Source: Taibaiella chishuiensis
GTDB taxonomy: Bacteria; Bacteroidota; Bacteroidia; Chitinophagales; Chitinophagaceae
Length of the DNA stretch: 64,000 nt
Direction: 5' to 3'
Assembly (NCBI RefSeq): GCF_003014535.1
Contig: NZ_PYGD01000001.1
Coordinates: 1,488,001 to 1,552,000, forward strand
This document shows positions 9,226 through 17,537 of the stretch, piece after piece (position 1 is the first letter of the stretch; every line of letters starts with the position of its first letter). The notes below the pieces were generated by a model. That model saw nothing but the letters and a program-made list of their open reading frames with translations. It searched no databases and was not told the origin of the DNA. The position numbers and the translations under genes were made by a program.

Positions 9226-10191
9226 TCAGGCTTCTGCTTTTTCTGCAAAATGGTTGTGCAAAATCTGCGTAAAGTTGGACTTTACGAGTTTCACCGCATT
9301 TTCGATCATGGATTTGAAGGCCGGCTGGTTGGAAATACCGTGGCCGATCAGCACCGGGGCATTAACACCCAGGATGGGCGTACCGCCATAGATCTCGAAA
9401 TTAAACTGGTCGAGGAATGGATCCTGTATCTTTTTCTGCTCCGCGAAAATATGGTATACCGATTCGGCGATTTTAAGGGCTACATTGCCGGTAAAACCTT
9501 CACATACGATCACATCGGAGTTATCCAGGAACAGGTCGCGTCCCTCAACATTGCCGGTAAAGTTAATACCGCTATGCTGCTTCAGCAGGGGATAGGTAGC
9601 CTGGGCCAGTATATTGCCTTTACCTTCCTCTTCGCCCAGGTTGAGCAGGGCTACCCTGGGGTTATCCAGGTCGAGTACGTGTTTGGCATACAGCGATCCC
9701 ATTACTGCAAACTGAACAAGATGTTCGGGTTTACAGTCGGCATTAGCGCCTACGTCCAGCAGGAAATTATACCGGCCATTCAACTTAGGTATAGGAGAGG
9801 CGATCGTAGGACGCAGCACTCCGGGAATAGCCTTAACGGTATACATGGCGCCTACCAGCATTGCGCCGGTATTGCCTGCACCGATAAAGGCATCGATCTT
9901 GCCCATCTGTAATAAACCGAACCCAATCGCAATGCTGGAATCCTGTTTTTCCTTTAAGGCTTTGGTCGGGTGCTCGTGCATACCGATAACGCTGGCCGAT
10001 GGGATAAGGGTATAACTTCCCTCCCATTGCTCCAGCGCAGCCAGGTACGGACCTGCAATATCCGGATTGCCGATTAATACGAAATGAATATCCTCTTCTT
10101 GGTCTGAAATTGACTTCAAATAGGATATAACGCCTTTGATTGCTTCTTCGGGGGCGTAATCACCACCCATAATATCAATCCCTATATTCAT
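9226..10191 (-). CDS. plsX: Phosphate acyltransferase PlsX
   Basis: This is a 321-aa PlsX starting at the ATG at 10191 (MNIGIDIMGGDYAPEEAIKG). An upstream in-frame start gives a 16-residue extension that the family lacks. Hallmarks are the N-terminal DIMGGDYAPE, GAGNTGAMLVGAM, LLDVGANADCKPEHLVQFA, LLNLGEEEGKGN and VCEGFTGNVALKIAES. It converts acyl-ACP to acyl-phosphate, the first step of phosphatidic acid synthesis, at the inner membrane face. It is the last gene of the yceD-rpmF-plsX cluster. The fabH that often follows in other bacteria is absent here, and the operon stops at a terminator. Confidence 0.95.
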   Translation of the reverse strand: MNIGIDIMGGDYAPEEAIKGVISYLKSISDQEEDIHFVLIGNPDIAGPYLAALEQWEGSYTLIPSASVIGMHEHPTKALKEKQDSSIAIGFGLLQMGKIDAFIGAGNTGAMLVGAMYTVKAIPGVLRPTIASPIPKLNGRYNFLLDVGANADCKPEHLVQFAVMGSLYAKHVLDLDNPRVALLNLGEEEGKGNILAQATYPLLKQHSGINFTGNVEGRDLFLDNSDVIVCEGFTGNVALKIAESVYHIFAEQKKIQDPFLDQFNFEIYGGTPILGVNAPVLIGHGISNQPAFKSMIENAVKLVKSNFTQILHNHFAEKAEA

Positions 10192-10278
10192 GTAGTATAC
10201 TGCCCGGTAGAAAATTGAAGAAAAGGAAATTGCCGGCAAGTTATTAAGAATAACAAATTACCGGCTATTAAGTTTACA

Positions 10279-10488
10279 TTATTCGGCTGTTCCTGTATCT
10301 TCTTTAGGAGTATTGTCGATAACAAGTTTTCCTTTGTAGAATAATTTTCCTTCGCTCCAATGTGCGCGGTGACGTACGTGAGCTTCTCCGGTTACTGCGT
10401 CTGTGCTAATGGTATTTGCTACCGCTTTGTAGTGCGTACGACGTTTAGCGCCTCTTTGCTGCGAATGGCGGCGTTTAGGATTAGGCAT
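10279..10488 (-). CDS. rpmF: 50S ribosomal protein L32
   Basis: The 69-aa protein begins [22 protein letters not shown], the standard Bacteroidota L32 start, and is rich in Arg, Lys and His. It has no zinc-binding cysteine set, so it is the zinc-independent form common in this phylum. It lies between yceD and plsX, the conserved order that links 23S rRNA maturation, ribosome assembly and phospholipid synthesis. Confidence 0.96.
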   Translation of the reverse strand: MPNPKRRHSQQRGAKRRTHYKAVANTISTDAVTGEAHVRHRAHWSEGKLFYKGKLVIDNTPKEDTGTAE

Positions 10489-10497
10489 GACTTAAAG

Positions 10498-10518
10498 ATT
10501 AAAAATTAAAAATTAAAA
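10498..10518. repeat. Three ATTAAAA heptamers between yceD and rpmF
   Basis: Three perfect tandem ATTAAAA units just upstream of the rpmF ATG. The A/T-rich stretch probably serves as an unstructured translation-initiation region, which would suit a highly expressed ribosomal protein gene. Confidence 0.5.
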
Positions 10519-10547
10519 ACAATTTACACTATAAAACAGAGTTCCGG

Positions 10548-11114
10548 TTAATTCTGGCCCTCTGTGGAATCTAAATCTTTGAACTGGTCCAGTCCGCTCC
10601 AGAGGCTTTTTTTAGGGCCTTCCGGGGCTCTCATTTTTTCGAGGAGTTTCAGCGCCTCCGGGTTACAGCCCGGTGTGCCGTCCTCTTTGTCCGGGTGGAT
10701 ATGCTGCAGCGGCATGCTCAGCATAATAAACTCGTACACCCAGCCCGATACGTCGAGAATGGTCTCGCTGCGCGGGATAAAGGCAACATCGGCTTCGTCT
10801 TCTTCTTTCTCCTCGTCGTCTTCCGTATTGCCTGTAAGTTTTACCACCAGGTCAAATTCATCCCACAACCGCATCGAGAATGGATCTCCGCAACGGTCGC
10901 AGGCCACGTCTACCGTACCGTCGATATCAAAATGCAACAGGAAAAAGCTGCTTTTTTTATCAAAAGTGAGGTCTACGGTAACCTTCAGGTTGTCAAAATC
11001 AGGATGTTCATGCCCCAGCTCCTCTATTACCCGGTCGTCGAGTTCGTACTTGTATTCGTGTACGCCCTCCTTCAAGCCCAACCAGGGTATTTCAAATTCA
11101 CGATGATGTTTCAT
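10548..11114 (-). CDS. DUF177 (YceD-like) protein
   Basis: This is a 188-aa acidic protein starting at the ATG at 11114 (MKHHREFEIPWLGLKEG). An upstream TTG at 11123 is the only alternative. It carries the DUF177 core with a pair of cysteines (VACDRCGDPFSMRL, about residues 90-103), followed by an acidic linker. DUF177/YceD proteins are encoded beside rpmF and act in 23S rRNA processing or accumulation. The gene opens the yceD-rpmF-plsX operon and has its own -7 box, TACCTTTG, 32 bases upstream. Confidence 0.85.
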   Translation of the reverse strand: MKHHREFEIPWLGLKEGVHEYKYELDDRVIEELGHEHPDFDNLKVTVDLTFDKKSSFFLLHFDIDGTVDVACDRCGDPFSMRLWDEFDLVVKLTGNTEDDEEKEEDEADVAFIPRSETILDVSGWVYEFIMLSMPLQHIHPDKEDGTPGCNPEALKLLEKMRAPEGPKKSLWSGLDQFKDLDSTEGQN

Positions 11115-11146
11115 GTCAGGCAATTTTCAAAACAAATTTCGGGCTG

Positions 11147-11154
11147 CAAAGGTA
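11147..11154 (-). promoter_or_regulatory. -7 box of the yceD-rpmF-plsX operon
   Basis: On the minus strand this reads TACCTTTG, an exact match to TAnnTTTG. It lies between the stop of the DUF58 gene and the yceD start, so the operon need not depend on read-through from DUF58. Confidence 0.65.
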
Positions 11155-11170
11155 GCTTAAAAATTTAAAT

Positions 11171-12073
11171 TTACATCATTTTATTTCTCTTTATCAGGTA
11201 ACGGTGCAAAACCTGCTCCACCGGCTCGCGCATATCGCAGGTAACCATGTCGATATGATACTGCAAACATTGGTTGGCCAGGCGGGTACGGTAAGCCGTC
11301 ATTCTTTTAATATATTCTTCTTTTATATCTGAAGGGTTGAGCTTCAGGGTTTCATTCGTTTCCATATCGACAAACTCGTAGGGCCTGTTTTCGAAATCGA
11401 AATCGAGCTCCCGGCGGCCGTCCACCACATGGAACAGCAGTACCTCGTGCTTGTTGTACCGCAGGTGCTGCAGCGCATCGAACAGGGCATCGTTCTGCTC
11501 CGGGTCGTCGGGCATATCGCTGAACACGATGATCAGCGACCGCTGGTGCACCCTTTCGGCCACCTGGTGCAGGGCCGCAGCGGCCCGGGTTTGCCGGTGC
11601 GGATCCTGGAGCTGCAACAGTTTTTCCAGTTCATTCATCAGCATACGGTAATGCCGTACACCCGACCGTGCCGCCGTAAGCTCGTTCAGGCTTTCGTCGA
11701 ACAGGGCCAGCGAACCGGCATCCAGCTGTTTTTTAAATAAATGCAACAGGCAGGCGGCGGCCACGCAGGAATAATGCAGCTTGCTCAGTCCCTCTCCCGG
11801 GAAAAACATGGACGAAGAGGTATCGATAGCGATACAGCAGCGGAGATTGGTCTCCTCCTCGAATTTTTTTACGAACATACGGTCGTTGCGGCCAAACACT
11901 TTCCAGTCGACATACTTGAGGTTGTCGCCGCTGTTGTACAGCCGGTGCTCCGCAAACTCTACCGAAAAGCCATGAAAGGGGCTTTTATGCAGCCCTATGA
12001 TAAAGCCTTCGACCACCTGGCGGGCGATCAGCTCCAGGTTTTCGATCGCAGACTGAGGGGGAATCACTGTCAT
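11171..12073 (-). CDS. DUF58 domain protein
   Basis: The 300-aa soluble protein carries the DUF58 signature (FAEHRLYNSGDNLKYVDWKVFGRNDRMFVKKFEEET, about residues 40-75). A vWA-like fold follows, with the MIDAS-type start IAIDTSSSM near residue 88 and LIIVFSDMPDDP near residue 180. DUF58 proteins usually stand next to MoxR ATPases and vWA proteins (the BatA/B system). Here no moxR is adjacent. The function is unknown beyond a likely metal-dependent protein interaction. The ATG lies four bases after a TACCTTTA -7 box. Confidence 0.85.
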   Translation of the reverse strand: MTVIPPQSAIENLELIARQVVEGFIIGLHKSPFHGFSVEFAEHRLYNSGDNLKYVDWKVFGRNDRMFVKKFEEETNLRCCIAIDTSSSMFFPGEGLSKLHYSCVAAACLLHLFKKQLDAGSLALFDESLNELTAARSGVRHYRMLMNELEKLLQLQDPHRQTRAAAALHQVAERVHQRSLIIVFSDMPDDPEQNDALFDALQHLRYNKHEVLLFHVVDGRRELDFDFENRPYEFVDMETNETLKLNPSDIKEEYIKRMTAYRTRLANQCLQYHIDMVTCDMREPVEQVLHRYLIKRNKMM

Positions 12074-12077
12074 CCCG

Positions 12078-12085
12078 TAAAGGTA
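12078..12085 (-). promoter_or_regulatory. -7 box directly before the DUF58 gene
   Basis: On the minus strand TACCTTTA, one base off TAnnTTTG, ends exactly four bases before the DUF58 ATG. A leaderless transcript is expected. Confidence 0.5.
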
Positions 12086-12178
12086 GGAAAGGAATTACGG
12101 ATTCAGACAGTTGTTTTTAACGGCAATAAGCAGGGCAGGTTATTGTCCCGGGGGATTGGAAATATAAAAGTCGTTGAT

Positions 12179-12186
12179 TATCTTTG
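12179..12186 (+). promoter_or_regulatory. -7 box of the small lipoprotein gene
   Basis: TATCTTTG matches TAnnTTTG. A longer in-frame start at 12184 lies inside this box, so the true start must be the ATG at 12214. Confidence 0.6.
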
Positions 12187-12213
12187 AGCGTTCTACCCTG
12201 TAAATTCTATTCG

Positions 12214-12468
12214 ATGAAGAAACGTTCGACATCTGTTCTTACCGCGTTTGCGGCCTTGTTTGTGTTGTTTGCTGCCACTTCCTGCACCAGGGAGTATACC
12301 TGCCAGTGTACCATTACCAGTACCGGCCAGCCGGGCCTGCCTGCGCCTACTACGAGGGATTATTCCATTACCGATACCAAAAAGAGCGCGGAAAGCGCCT
12401 GCAAGGGCAAATCCAATACGACCAATATCGGCGGTATCACTACCGTTGAGGATTGCGACCTGCGCTAA
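12214..12468 (+). CDS. Small lipoprotein of unknown function
   Basis: The 84-aa product MKKRSTSVLTAFAALFVLF... has a signal peptide ending in a lipobox (FAATSC). The short Thr/Ser-rich mature part contains several cysteines (YTCQCTITSTG, SACKGKS, EDCDLR). I do not recognise the family. The start was set at 12214 because the upstream in-frame start overlaps the -7 box. The gene stands alone and ends at the terminator shared with hemW. Confidence 0.7.
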   Translation: MKKRSTSVLTAFAALFVLFAATSCTREYTCQCTITSTGQPGLPAPTTRDYSITDTKKSAESACKGKSNTTNIGGITTVEDCDLR

Positions 12469-12494
12469 AAGGCGCCGTTCCTGTTAAGATATTC

Positions 12495-12536
12495 AGCCCT
12501 TTGTCTGCTGTAACGGCCGGCAAAGGGCTATTTTTT
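12495..12536. terminator. Terminator between lipoprotein gene and hemW
   Basis: Stem AGCCCTTTG (12495-12503) with CAAAGGGCT (12521-12529), followed by six T on the + strand. Its distal arm overlaps the hemW stop codon. Confidence 0.75.
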
Positions 12537-13664
12537 GTCGTAAAACAGTTCGGAGGCAATACGGTCGGCCAGCAGTTTCCCCGCCGGGGTAAGCACCAGG
12601 TGGCCGTCCTGCAGGAGCATGCATCCCTTGTCGCGGTAAGCTGCGCTGCGTTCGGTAATATCGGCGGCTACATCGCTGCCGAAATCCTTTGCCAGCAAGG
12701 CCAGGTCTGTACCCCACATGGTACGCAGCGAGGTCATCAGGTACTCGTTCAGCCGGTCTTCAAAACTAAGCTCCTCTCTTTCTGCCGGTACATGGCTATC
12801 GGTCAGTACCTGTTTCAGGTAAAGCGCGTTATTGGCTACATTCCACTGGCGGCTGCCGCCATCGAACGAGTGCGCCGAAGGGCCCAGGCCGATGTAATGC
12901 GCGCCGCGCCAGTAATTGGTATTGTGCACGGCATACCTGCCCGGCAGGGCAAAATTCGATATTTCGTAGTGATCATAACCTGCTCCGGTCAGGGCGTCCA
13001 TCAGGAGCTCGAACTGCGTGGCCGCCTGTTCGTTGTCGGGCTCAACCGACCGGCCTTTTTCTATGGCGTGGGCCAGGGCGGTGCGCGGCTCTACCGTAAG
13101 GGCGTACGACGATATATGCGGCACGCCCAGGCCCAGGGCGTAGTGTATATTCTCCTTCCATTGCTGGTCGTTCATCGTTGGCGTACCGTAGATGAGGTCG
13201 ATACTGATGTTTTCGAACCCCGCATCCTGCGCGGCTTTTACGGCATAGTCGGCCTCCTGTGCCGTATGGGCGCGGTTCATATACCGCAGGTCTTCTTCGC
13301 GAAACGATTGGATACCGATACTCAGGCGATTGACCGGCGTACCGGCCAGGGCTTTCAGGTAAGCCGGGGAAAGGTTGTCGGGATTGGCTTCCAGCGTTAC
13401 TTCGCCGGGGGCATCGAGGTTAAAGCTGCGGGTCATTTTATCCCAGAGTTGCATCAGCTCCGACGAAGAGAGCAGGGAAGGGGTGCCACCGCCCCAGTAT
13501 ACCGTACTGATCTCCTGTTGTTGCAGGTAGTCCTGCCGCAGCGCCATTTCCCGGCTCAGGGCAGCCAGCATATCATCTTTCTGTCGGAGCGAAGTGGAAA
13601 AGTGGAAGTTGCAATAATTACAAGCCTGTTTGCAAAAAGGAATATGAAGGTAAATGCCTGCCAT
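12528..13664 (-). CDS. hemW: Radical SAM heme chaperone HemW
   Basis: This 378-aa protein starts MAGIYLHIPFCKQACNYCNF, with the CxxxCxxC radical-SAM cluster motif (C11, C15, C18). The SAM-binding VYWGGGTPSLL is near residues 55-65, GEVTLEANPDN is near 88, and the central RLSIGIQSFREEDLRYMNRAH follows. The C-terminal HemN-like domain is also present. HemW carries heme to acceptor proteins such as respiratory components, and it was long annotated as an oxygen-independent coproporphyrinogen oxidase. The C-x-x-C spacing and the absence of the fourth HemN cysteine context favour HemW. The ATG lies four bases after a TACCTTTG box. Confidence 0.92.
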   Translation of the reverse strand: MAGIYLHIPFCKQACNYCNFHFSTSLRQKDDMLAALSREMALRQDYLQQQEISTVYWGGGTPSLLSSSELMQLWDKMTRSFNLDAPGEVTLEANPDNLSPAYLKALAGTPVNRLSIGIQSFREEDLRYMNRAHTAQEADYAVKAAQDAGFENISIDLIYGTPTMNDQQWKENIHYALGLGVPHISSYALTVEPRTALAHAIEKGRSVEPDNEQAATQFELLMDALTGAGYDHYEISNFALPGRYAVHNTNYWRGAHYIGLGPSAHSFDGGSRQWNVANNALYLKQVLTDSHVPAEREELSFEDRLNEYLMTSLRTMWGTDLALLAKDFGSDVAADITERSAAYRDKGCMLLQDGHLVLTPAGKLLADRIASELFYDKK

Positions 13665-13668
13665 GCGG

Positions 13669-13676
13669 CAAAGGTA
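13669..13676 (-). promoter_or_regulatory. -7 box directly before hemW
   Basis: On the minus strand TACCTTTG is an exact consensus match that ends four bases before the hemW ATG, which implies a leaderless mRNA. Confidence 0.65.
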
Positions 13677-13803
13677 CTGGATTTTAAATGCCCGCTGTGC
13701 AGGGGCACAATCGTTGCAATTGCAACTTTCGGCACAAATAATTTTAGGATTTTAATCCGGTTTTAAGACCTATTTTCGCAACTATAAATCTAACGATCAA
13801 CAT

Positions 13804-14262
13804 ATGCGCAACAAAATAGTACTGGCCTTCTTTACCGCCGTTATTTCCTCTACCGCTTTTGCCCAACAGGAGCAGAGCGTAAGCAGCTGTACCGATAAAG
13901 TAATGCATGCAGAGCTGGTGTCGCTCGACAAATCATTCGAACAGCAGGGCTTCAGCGTGATCATGTTCAATTCCATGAGCATGCCATCCGGTTCCTATGT
14001 GCCGGTACAACTCAATATGGAACAGGGCAAAATGTACCAGATCAATTTCCTCGCCAGTAAAGATTTTCAGCAATACAACCTTACCCTGATCGATAAAGAC
14101 CGCAAGAAGCTGATCAATAAAAAAGTGAAACAAGGCGGTAGCAACCGGTTGTCCGAAAGTTTTGCTGCGCCCTATACCGGTAACTATATCATTGTCCTGT
14201 CTCAGAAAGTGAAAGGCCAGCCCGAAGCCTGCGGTGGCATTTCCATCCTGAAGAGCAAATAA
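13804..14262 (+). CDS. Secreted protein of unknown function
   Basis: The 152-aa protein has a signal peptide cleaved near STAFAQQ (about residue 21). The mature part of roughly 130 aa appears all-beta (YVPVQLNMEQGKMYQINFLASKDFQQYNLTLIDKD, then FAAPYTGNYIIVLSQKV). It has one cysteine early and one near the end, a possible disulfide. The shape recalls bacterial pre-peptidase-type beta sandwiches, but I cannot assign a family. A near-consensus -7 box (TATTTTCG, 13771-13778) precedes it, and a terminator follows. Confidence 0.7.
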   Translation: MRNKIVLAFFTAVISSTAFAQQEQSVSSCTDKVMHAELVSLDKSFEQQGFSVIMFNSMSMPSGSYVPVQLNMEQGKMYQINFLASKDFQQYNLTLIDKDRKKLINKKVKQGGSNRLSESFAAPYTGNYIIVLSQKVKGQPEACGGISILKSK

Positions 14263-14292
14263 GCAAGTAACGATACGGTCTCCAGGACCCGG

Positions 14293-14338
14293 CGAACGGA
14301 TATACTTTCGTATGGAACAGGTATATCCGTTCGTTTTA
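14293..14338 (+). terminator. Terminator after secreted-protein gene
   Basis: A 13-bp perfect stem (14293-14305 with 14321-14333), a 15-base loop and a T-rich tail. Confidence 0.75.
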
Positions 14339-14442
14339 TTCGCTGTTTTATCCCTACATTTATCCCGGCGTTGCCCGGGCTCCGCCGCCACGGCGCATTT
14401 TAAACAAAATAGACTCTGAGCATACAGGCAGGAAATAAATCC

Positions 14443-15828
14443 TTGTTCGGTAATTCATTCCGCATATTTGCGATCCGGCTGTTCAGCACTCTGGCCAGCC
14501 TGGTCGTTATGGTTTTTTTTTCGCATCAGCTCAGCCAGGAGGATAATGGGCAGTACCTGGGTTTTATCGTTAACCTGACGATTACCTCCACCCTGGCCGG
14601 GCTGGGTATCGGCCTGCTGCTGTTTACCTATACCGGCGACGAGCTGCGCTACCTGGTACGGAGCATCAGGCCCAGGTATTACTATGCCTATCTCGCCTTG
14701 TTGTTATTGATCGCGGGTGTATTTGCGGGGCTTACCTGTGGCAGCCCGGCAGCCCTTGCCCGTAGCGGGTATATTCCCTTCCTGTTTTTTATTGCCTATA
14801 CGGCAGGCGTGCTGTTGGAGTCCGTGCTGATGGTAGCCAAACAGTTCAAACTGTTGTTGCTGAGCGGTTTCCTGTACGCGTTGCTTTATGTGGGGGTTAG
14901 CCTTATGGCATACGACAAAGGGTTCAGTATGGACCGCCTGCTGCTCTGGCTCCTGCCGGTTGTGTATGGCAAGCTGCTGCTGCTGCTTTGGGCGGCTTTC
15001 AGCTTCCTGCGCCGGCCGCCGGTAGGGGATCCGGCCTCCTTTAAATCTAAAAAAACATTCAGCCTGTGGTTGCACCTGGGTTTTTACGACCTTTCCAATA
15101 TGCTGATCCAATGGCTCGATAAGTTTATCGTGTCGCTGTTGCTTACGGCGGGTACCGCTGCAGTGTATATCAATGGCACGGTCAATATTCCGTTTGTGCC
15201 GCTGGCGCTCAGCGCGGTCAGCAATGCCACGCTGATGCAGTTAAGTTATACCACGGGGCGGCGCGAGAAGGCGGCATTGATGCGCCAGGCGGGGCGCCTG
15301 TTGTCCTGTATTGCCTATCCTGTATTTTTCTTCCTGCTTTTTTTCAGGGCCGAGTTTATTACCGTTGCCTTCTCCGATAAATATGCCGGTGCGATCCCGA
15401 TCTTTCTTTGTTCGGTGCTGATACTGCCGGTGAGGGCCTATAGCAATACCACTATCCTGCAAAACTATCACCGGGGCCGGCTCATCAATATCGGCGTAGT
15501 GCTCGATTATATCGTGGCTATTGCCATTATGTACCCGCTGTATCGCTGGCTGGGCCTGGCGGGCATCGCATTGAGCTTTGTGCTCAGCACTTATGTGCAG
15601 GTTATCTTCTACCTCTACTTTTCTGCACGGCTGCTGGGGCAACCCATGACGCAACTGGTGCCGCTTAAGAACTGGATAGGGAAACTGTTGGGTTTCGGGC
15701 TGCTGGGCTTTGGGCTGTATCATTTCCTGCACGGATTACTCACGCCCTTTTACTTGCTGGTAGCGGGTTGCAGCGTGATGGGCCTGGTAAGTGTCGTCCT
15801 GCTCCGCTACGAAATGAAGCGCGAGTAA
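14443..15828 (+). CDS. Polysaccharide flippase-like membrane protein
   Basis: The 461-aa protein has about 12-14 hydrophobic helices and the general pattern of the polysaccharide-biosynthesis (Wzx-like, MOP superfamily) flippases. It begins FGNSFRIFAIRLFSTLASLVVMVFFSHQLSQEDNGQYLG, and the central WLDKFIVSLLLTAGTAAVYINGTV region is typical. It would move lipid-linked sugars or related lipids across the inner membrane. The only usable start is a TTG at 14443, preceded by a GGA-containing stretch. An in-frame stop lies at 14410. No glycosyltransferase genes are adjacent, so the substrate is unknown. Confidence 0.75.
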   Translation: MFGNSFRIFAIRLFSTLASLVVMVFFSHQLSQEDNGQYLGFIVNLTITSTLAGLGIGLLLFTYTGDELRYLVRSIRPRYYYAYLALLLLIAGVFAGLTCGSPAALARSGYIPFLFFIAYTAGVLLESVLMVAKQFKLLLLSGFLYALLYVGVSLMAYDKGFSMDRLLLWLLPVVYGKLLLLLWAAFSFLRRPPVGDPASFKSKKTFSLWLHLGFYDLSNMLIQWLDKFIVSLLLTAGTAAVYINGTVNIPFVPLALSAVSNATLMQLSYTTGRREKAALMRQAGRLLSCIAYPVFFFLLFFRAEFITVAFSDKYAGAIPIFLCSVLILPVRAYSNTTILQNYHRGRLINIGVVLDYIVAIAIMYPLYRWLGLAGIALSFVLSTYVQVIFYLYFSARLLGQPMTQLVPLKNWIGKLLGFGLLGFGLYHFLHGLLTPFYLLVAGCSVMGLVSVVLLRYEMKRE

Positions 15829-15839
15829 AAAGGGAGTTG

Positions 15840-15847
15840 TACCTTTG
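15840..15847 (+). promoter_or_regulatory. -7 box of hflX
   Basis: TACCTTTG is an exact TAnnTTTG match just after the flippase stop. It places the hflX start downstream and rules out the longer in-frame extension that runs back into the flippase gene. Confidence 0.6.
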
Positions 15848-15872
15848 TATACCTAAAATTGAATTTGTATTT

Positions 15873-17060
15873 GTGATTGAGAACAAAAATATAATCGGTA
15901 ACGAGGAGAAAGCAGTGCTGGTGGGCCTCATACAGAAAGACGTAAAAGAAGCCCAGGCTTTGGAATACCTGGATGAGCTTGCTTTTCTTGCCGAAACAGC
16001 CGGGGCTACCGCTGTTAAAAGTTTTTACCAAAGGTTGCCCCATCCCGACCGGCGCACCTTTGTGGGTAAGGGAAAACTCGAAGAGATCCGGCAATACGTG
16101 ATCCGCCACCAGGTTACCCTTGTTATTTTCGACGACGAGCTTACGGGCTCGCAGATCGCCAATATCGAAAAAGAACTGAAAGTAAAAACGATCGACCGTT
16201 CGGATCTGATCCTCGATATTTTTGCCCGCAGGGCTAAGACCGCACAGGCCAAAACCCAGGTGGAGCTGGCGCAATACCAGTACATCCTGCCCCGGCTTAA
16301 GGGAATGTGGAGTCACCTGGAGCGCCAGGGGGGCGGTATCGGTTCGCGTGGCCCGGGGGAAACCGAGATCGAGACCGACCGCCGTATCGTAAAAGATAAG
16401 ATCGCCCTGCTGCGCAAACGCCTGGGCGAGATCGACAAACAGGCTTCTACCCAGCGTAAGGAGCGCGGTACCTTTATCCGCGTAGCGCTGGTGGGCTATA
16501 CGAATGTGGGCAAAAGCACGCTGATGCAGGTACTGAGCAAGTCGGACGTATTTGCAGAAAACAAACTCTTTGCCACCCTCGAAACGACGACCCGCAAGGT
16601 GGTGTTTGAAAAAACGCCCTTCCTGCTGAGCGATACCGTGGGCTTTATCCGCAAACTGCCCCACCACCTGGTCGAAAGCTTTAAGTCTACCCTCGACGAG
16701 GTGCGGGAGGCCGATATCCTGCTGCATGTGGTCGATGTGTCGCATCCGCAGTACGAAGACCAGATCGGCGTGGTCAACAGCACCCTGCAGGACATCGGGG
16801 CCTTTGACAAGCCCATCCTGATGATCTTTAATAAAATGGACCAGTATGCCGAGCGCACCTTCGACGAATGGCTGGAAGAAGAGGTGAAAGAAGACCTGCT
16901 CAGGCAACTGCACCGGCGCTGGGATAACCTGACCCATGGCAATGCCATATTCGTATCCGCAACCGAAAGGTCCAATATCGACCGGTTGCGCGAAACCATC
17001 CTGGAAAAAGTGAAAGGGCTTTATGAAGAACGATATCCTTACCTGAACAGTTTTTATTAA
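15873..17060 (+). CDS. hflX: GTPase HflX
   Basis: I place the start at the GTG at 15873 (VIENKNIIGNEEKAVLVGL), giving 395 aa, the normal HflX size. A longer in-frame start at 15768 lies upstream of the promoter box. The N-terminal HflX domain contains VGKGKLEEIRQY and TGSQIANIEKEL, then LKGMWSHLERQGGGIGSRGPGETEIETDRR. The G domain holds ALVGYTNVGKSTL (G1), LSDTVGFIRKLP (G3) and IFNKMD (G4). HflX splits or rescues stalled ribosomes under stress. A terminator lies directly after the stop. Confidence 0.94.
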   Translation: MIENKNIIGNEEKAVLVGLIQKDVKEAQALEYLDELAFLAETAGATAVKSFYQRLPHPDRRTFVGKGKLEEIRQYVIRHQVTLVIFDDELTGSQIANIEKELKVKTIDRSDLILDIFARRAKTAQAKTQVELAQYQYILPRLKGMWSHLERQGGGIGSRGPGETEIETDRRIVKDKIALLRKRLGEIDKQASTQRKERGTFIRVALVGYTNVGKSTLMQVLSKSDVFAENKLFATLETTTRKVVFEKTPFLLSDTVGFIRKLPHHLVESFKSTLDEVREADILLHVVDVSHPQYEDQIGVVNSTLQDIGAFDKPILMIFNKMDQYAERTFDEWLEEEVKEDLLRQLHRRWDNLTHGNAIFVSATERSNIDRLRETILEKVKGLYEERYPYLNSFY

Positions 17061-17067
17061 AACAGGA

Positions 17068-17095
17068 AACCATGCCACAGCAGGCATGGTTTTTT
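17068..17095 (+). terminator. Terminator after hflX
   Basis: Stem AACCATGCC (17068-17076) with GGCATGGTT (17083-17091), then a T-run. The ATG at 17072 inside the stem is therefore not a start codon for the next gene. Confidence 0.85.
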
Positions 17096-17107
17096 ATATC
17101 GCAGCTT

Positions 17108-17425
17108 ATGAAAGAGCGTTATCATGTCATTTGGGAAGGCAATACAATAGGCCTCCTCGAAAACCTGTCGCGGGATATGTGGTATATCGAAGGTGCCTGG
17201 TTGCCTGCCGAGGGGGAACAGGCCGCTGTGTTTGCATCGCTGTTACCCGAAGCCGGCGCCCGCGAGCGGCTTGCTGCCCCGGCCACACTGCCCCGGGTGG
17301 TACTTTCGGAAGTACAGGACGGGCACAAACTGTACTGCCTGGCTTTTGTACTGATCGATGGTATACTGGGCCTGCGGCAACTCACTTCGCGGGAAGGCCT
17401 CGACGAATTTTTTCCGGGCAGGTAG
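17108..17425 (+). CDS. Small conserved-looking protein of unknown function
   Basis: The 105-aa product starts MKERYHVIWEGNTIGLLENLSRDMWYIEG. It has no signal peptide and looks like a small cytoplasmic alpha/beta protein. The in-frame ATG at 17072 was rejected because it lies in the hflX terminator stem. I cannot name the family. The gene is bracketed by two terminators, so it is transcribed alone or by read-through from hflX. Confidence 0.65.
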   Translation: MKERYHVIWEGNTIGLLENLSRDMWYIEGAWLPAEGEQAAVFASLLPEAGARERLAAPATLPRVVLSEVQDGHKLYCLAFVLIDGILGLRQLTSREGLDEFFPGR

Positions 17426-17488
17426 CGTGTAAGACTTCGGGGAAATACAAATCCAGACCAGGGTTCCGGCCCGGGATCGACATACAAA

Positions 17489-17525
17489 AAAGCCTTGCCA
17501 TCGATGGGCAAGGCTTTGTTTTTAG
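17489..17525. terminator. Terminator between the 105-aa gene and truA
   Basis: An 11-bp perfect stem (AAAGCCTTGCC 17489-17499 with GGCAAGGCTTT 17507-17517) and T-rich flanks on both sides. It suits the convergent genes 17108-17425 and truA. Confidence 0.8.
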
Positions 17526-17537
17526 TTAGGTTCGGAG

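Noticed and set aside
15768-15872. N-terminal extension of HflX
   Set aside because: It runs back into the flippase gene and lies upstream of the TACCTTTG promoter box; the family starts near 15873.
17072-17107. Upstream ATG for the 105-aa gene
   Set aside because: It lies inside the stem of the hflX terminator.
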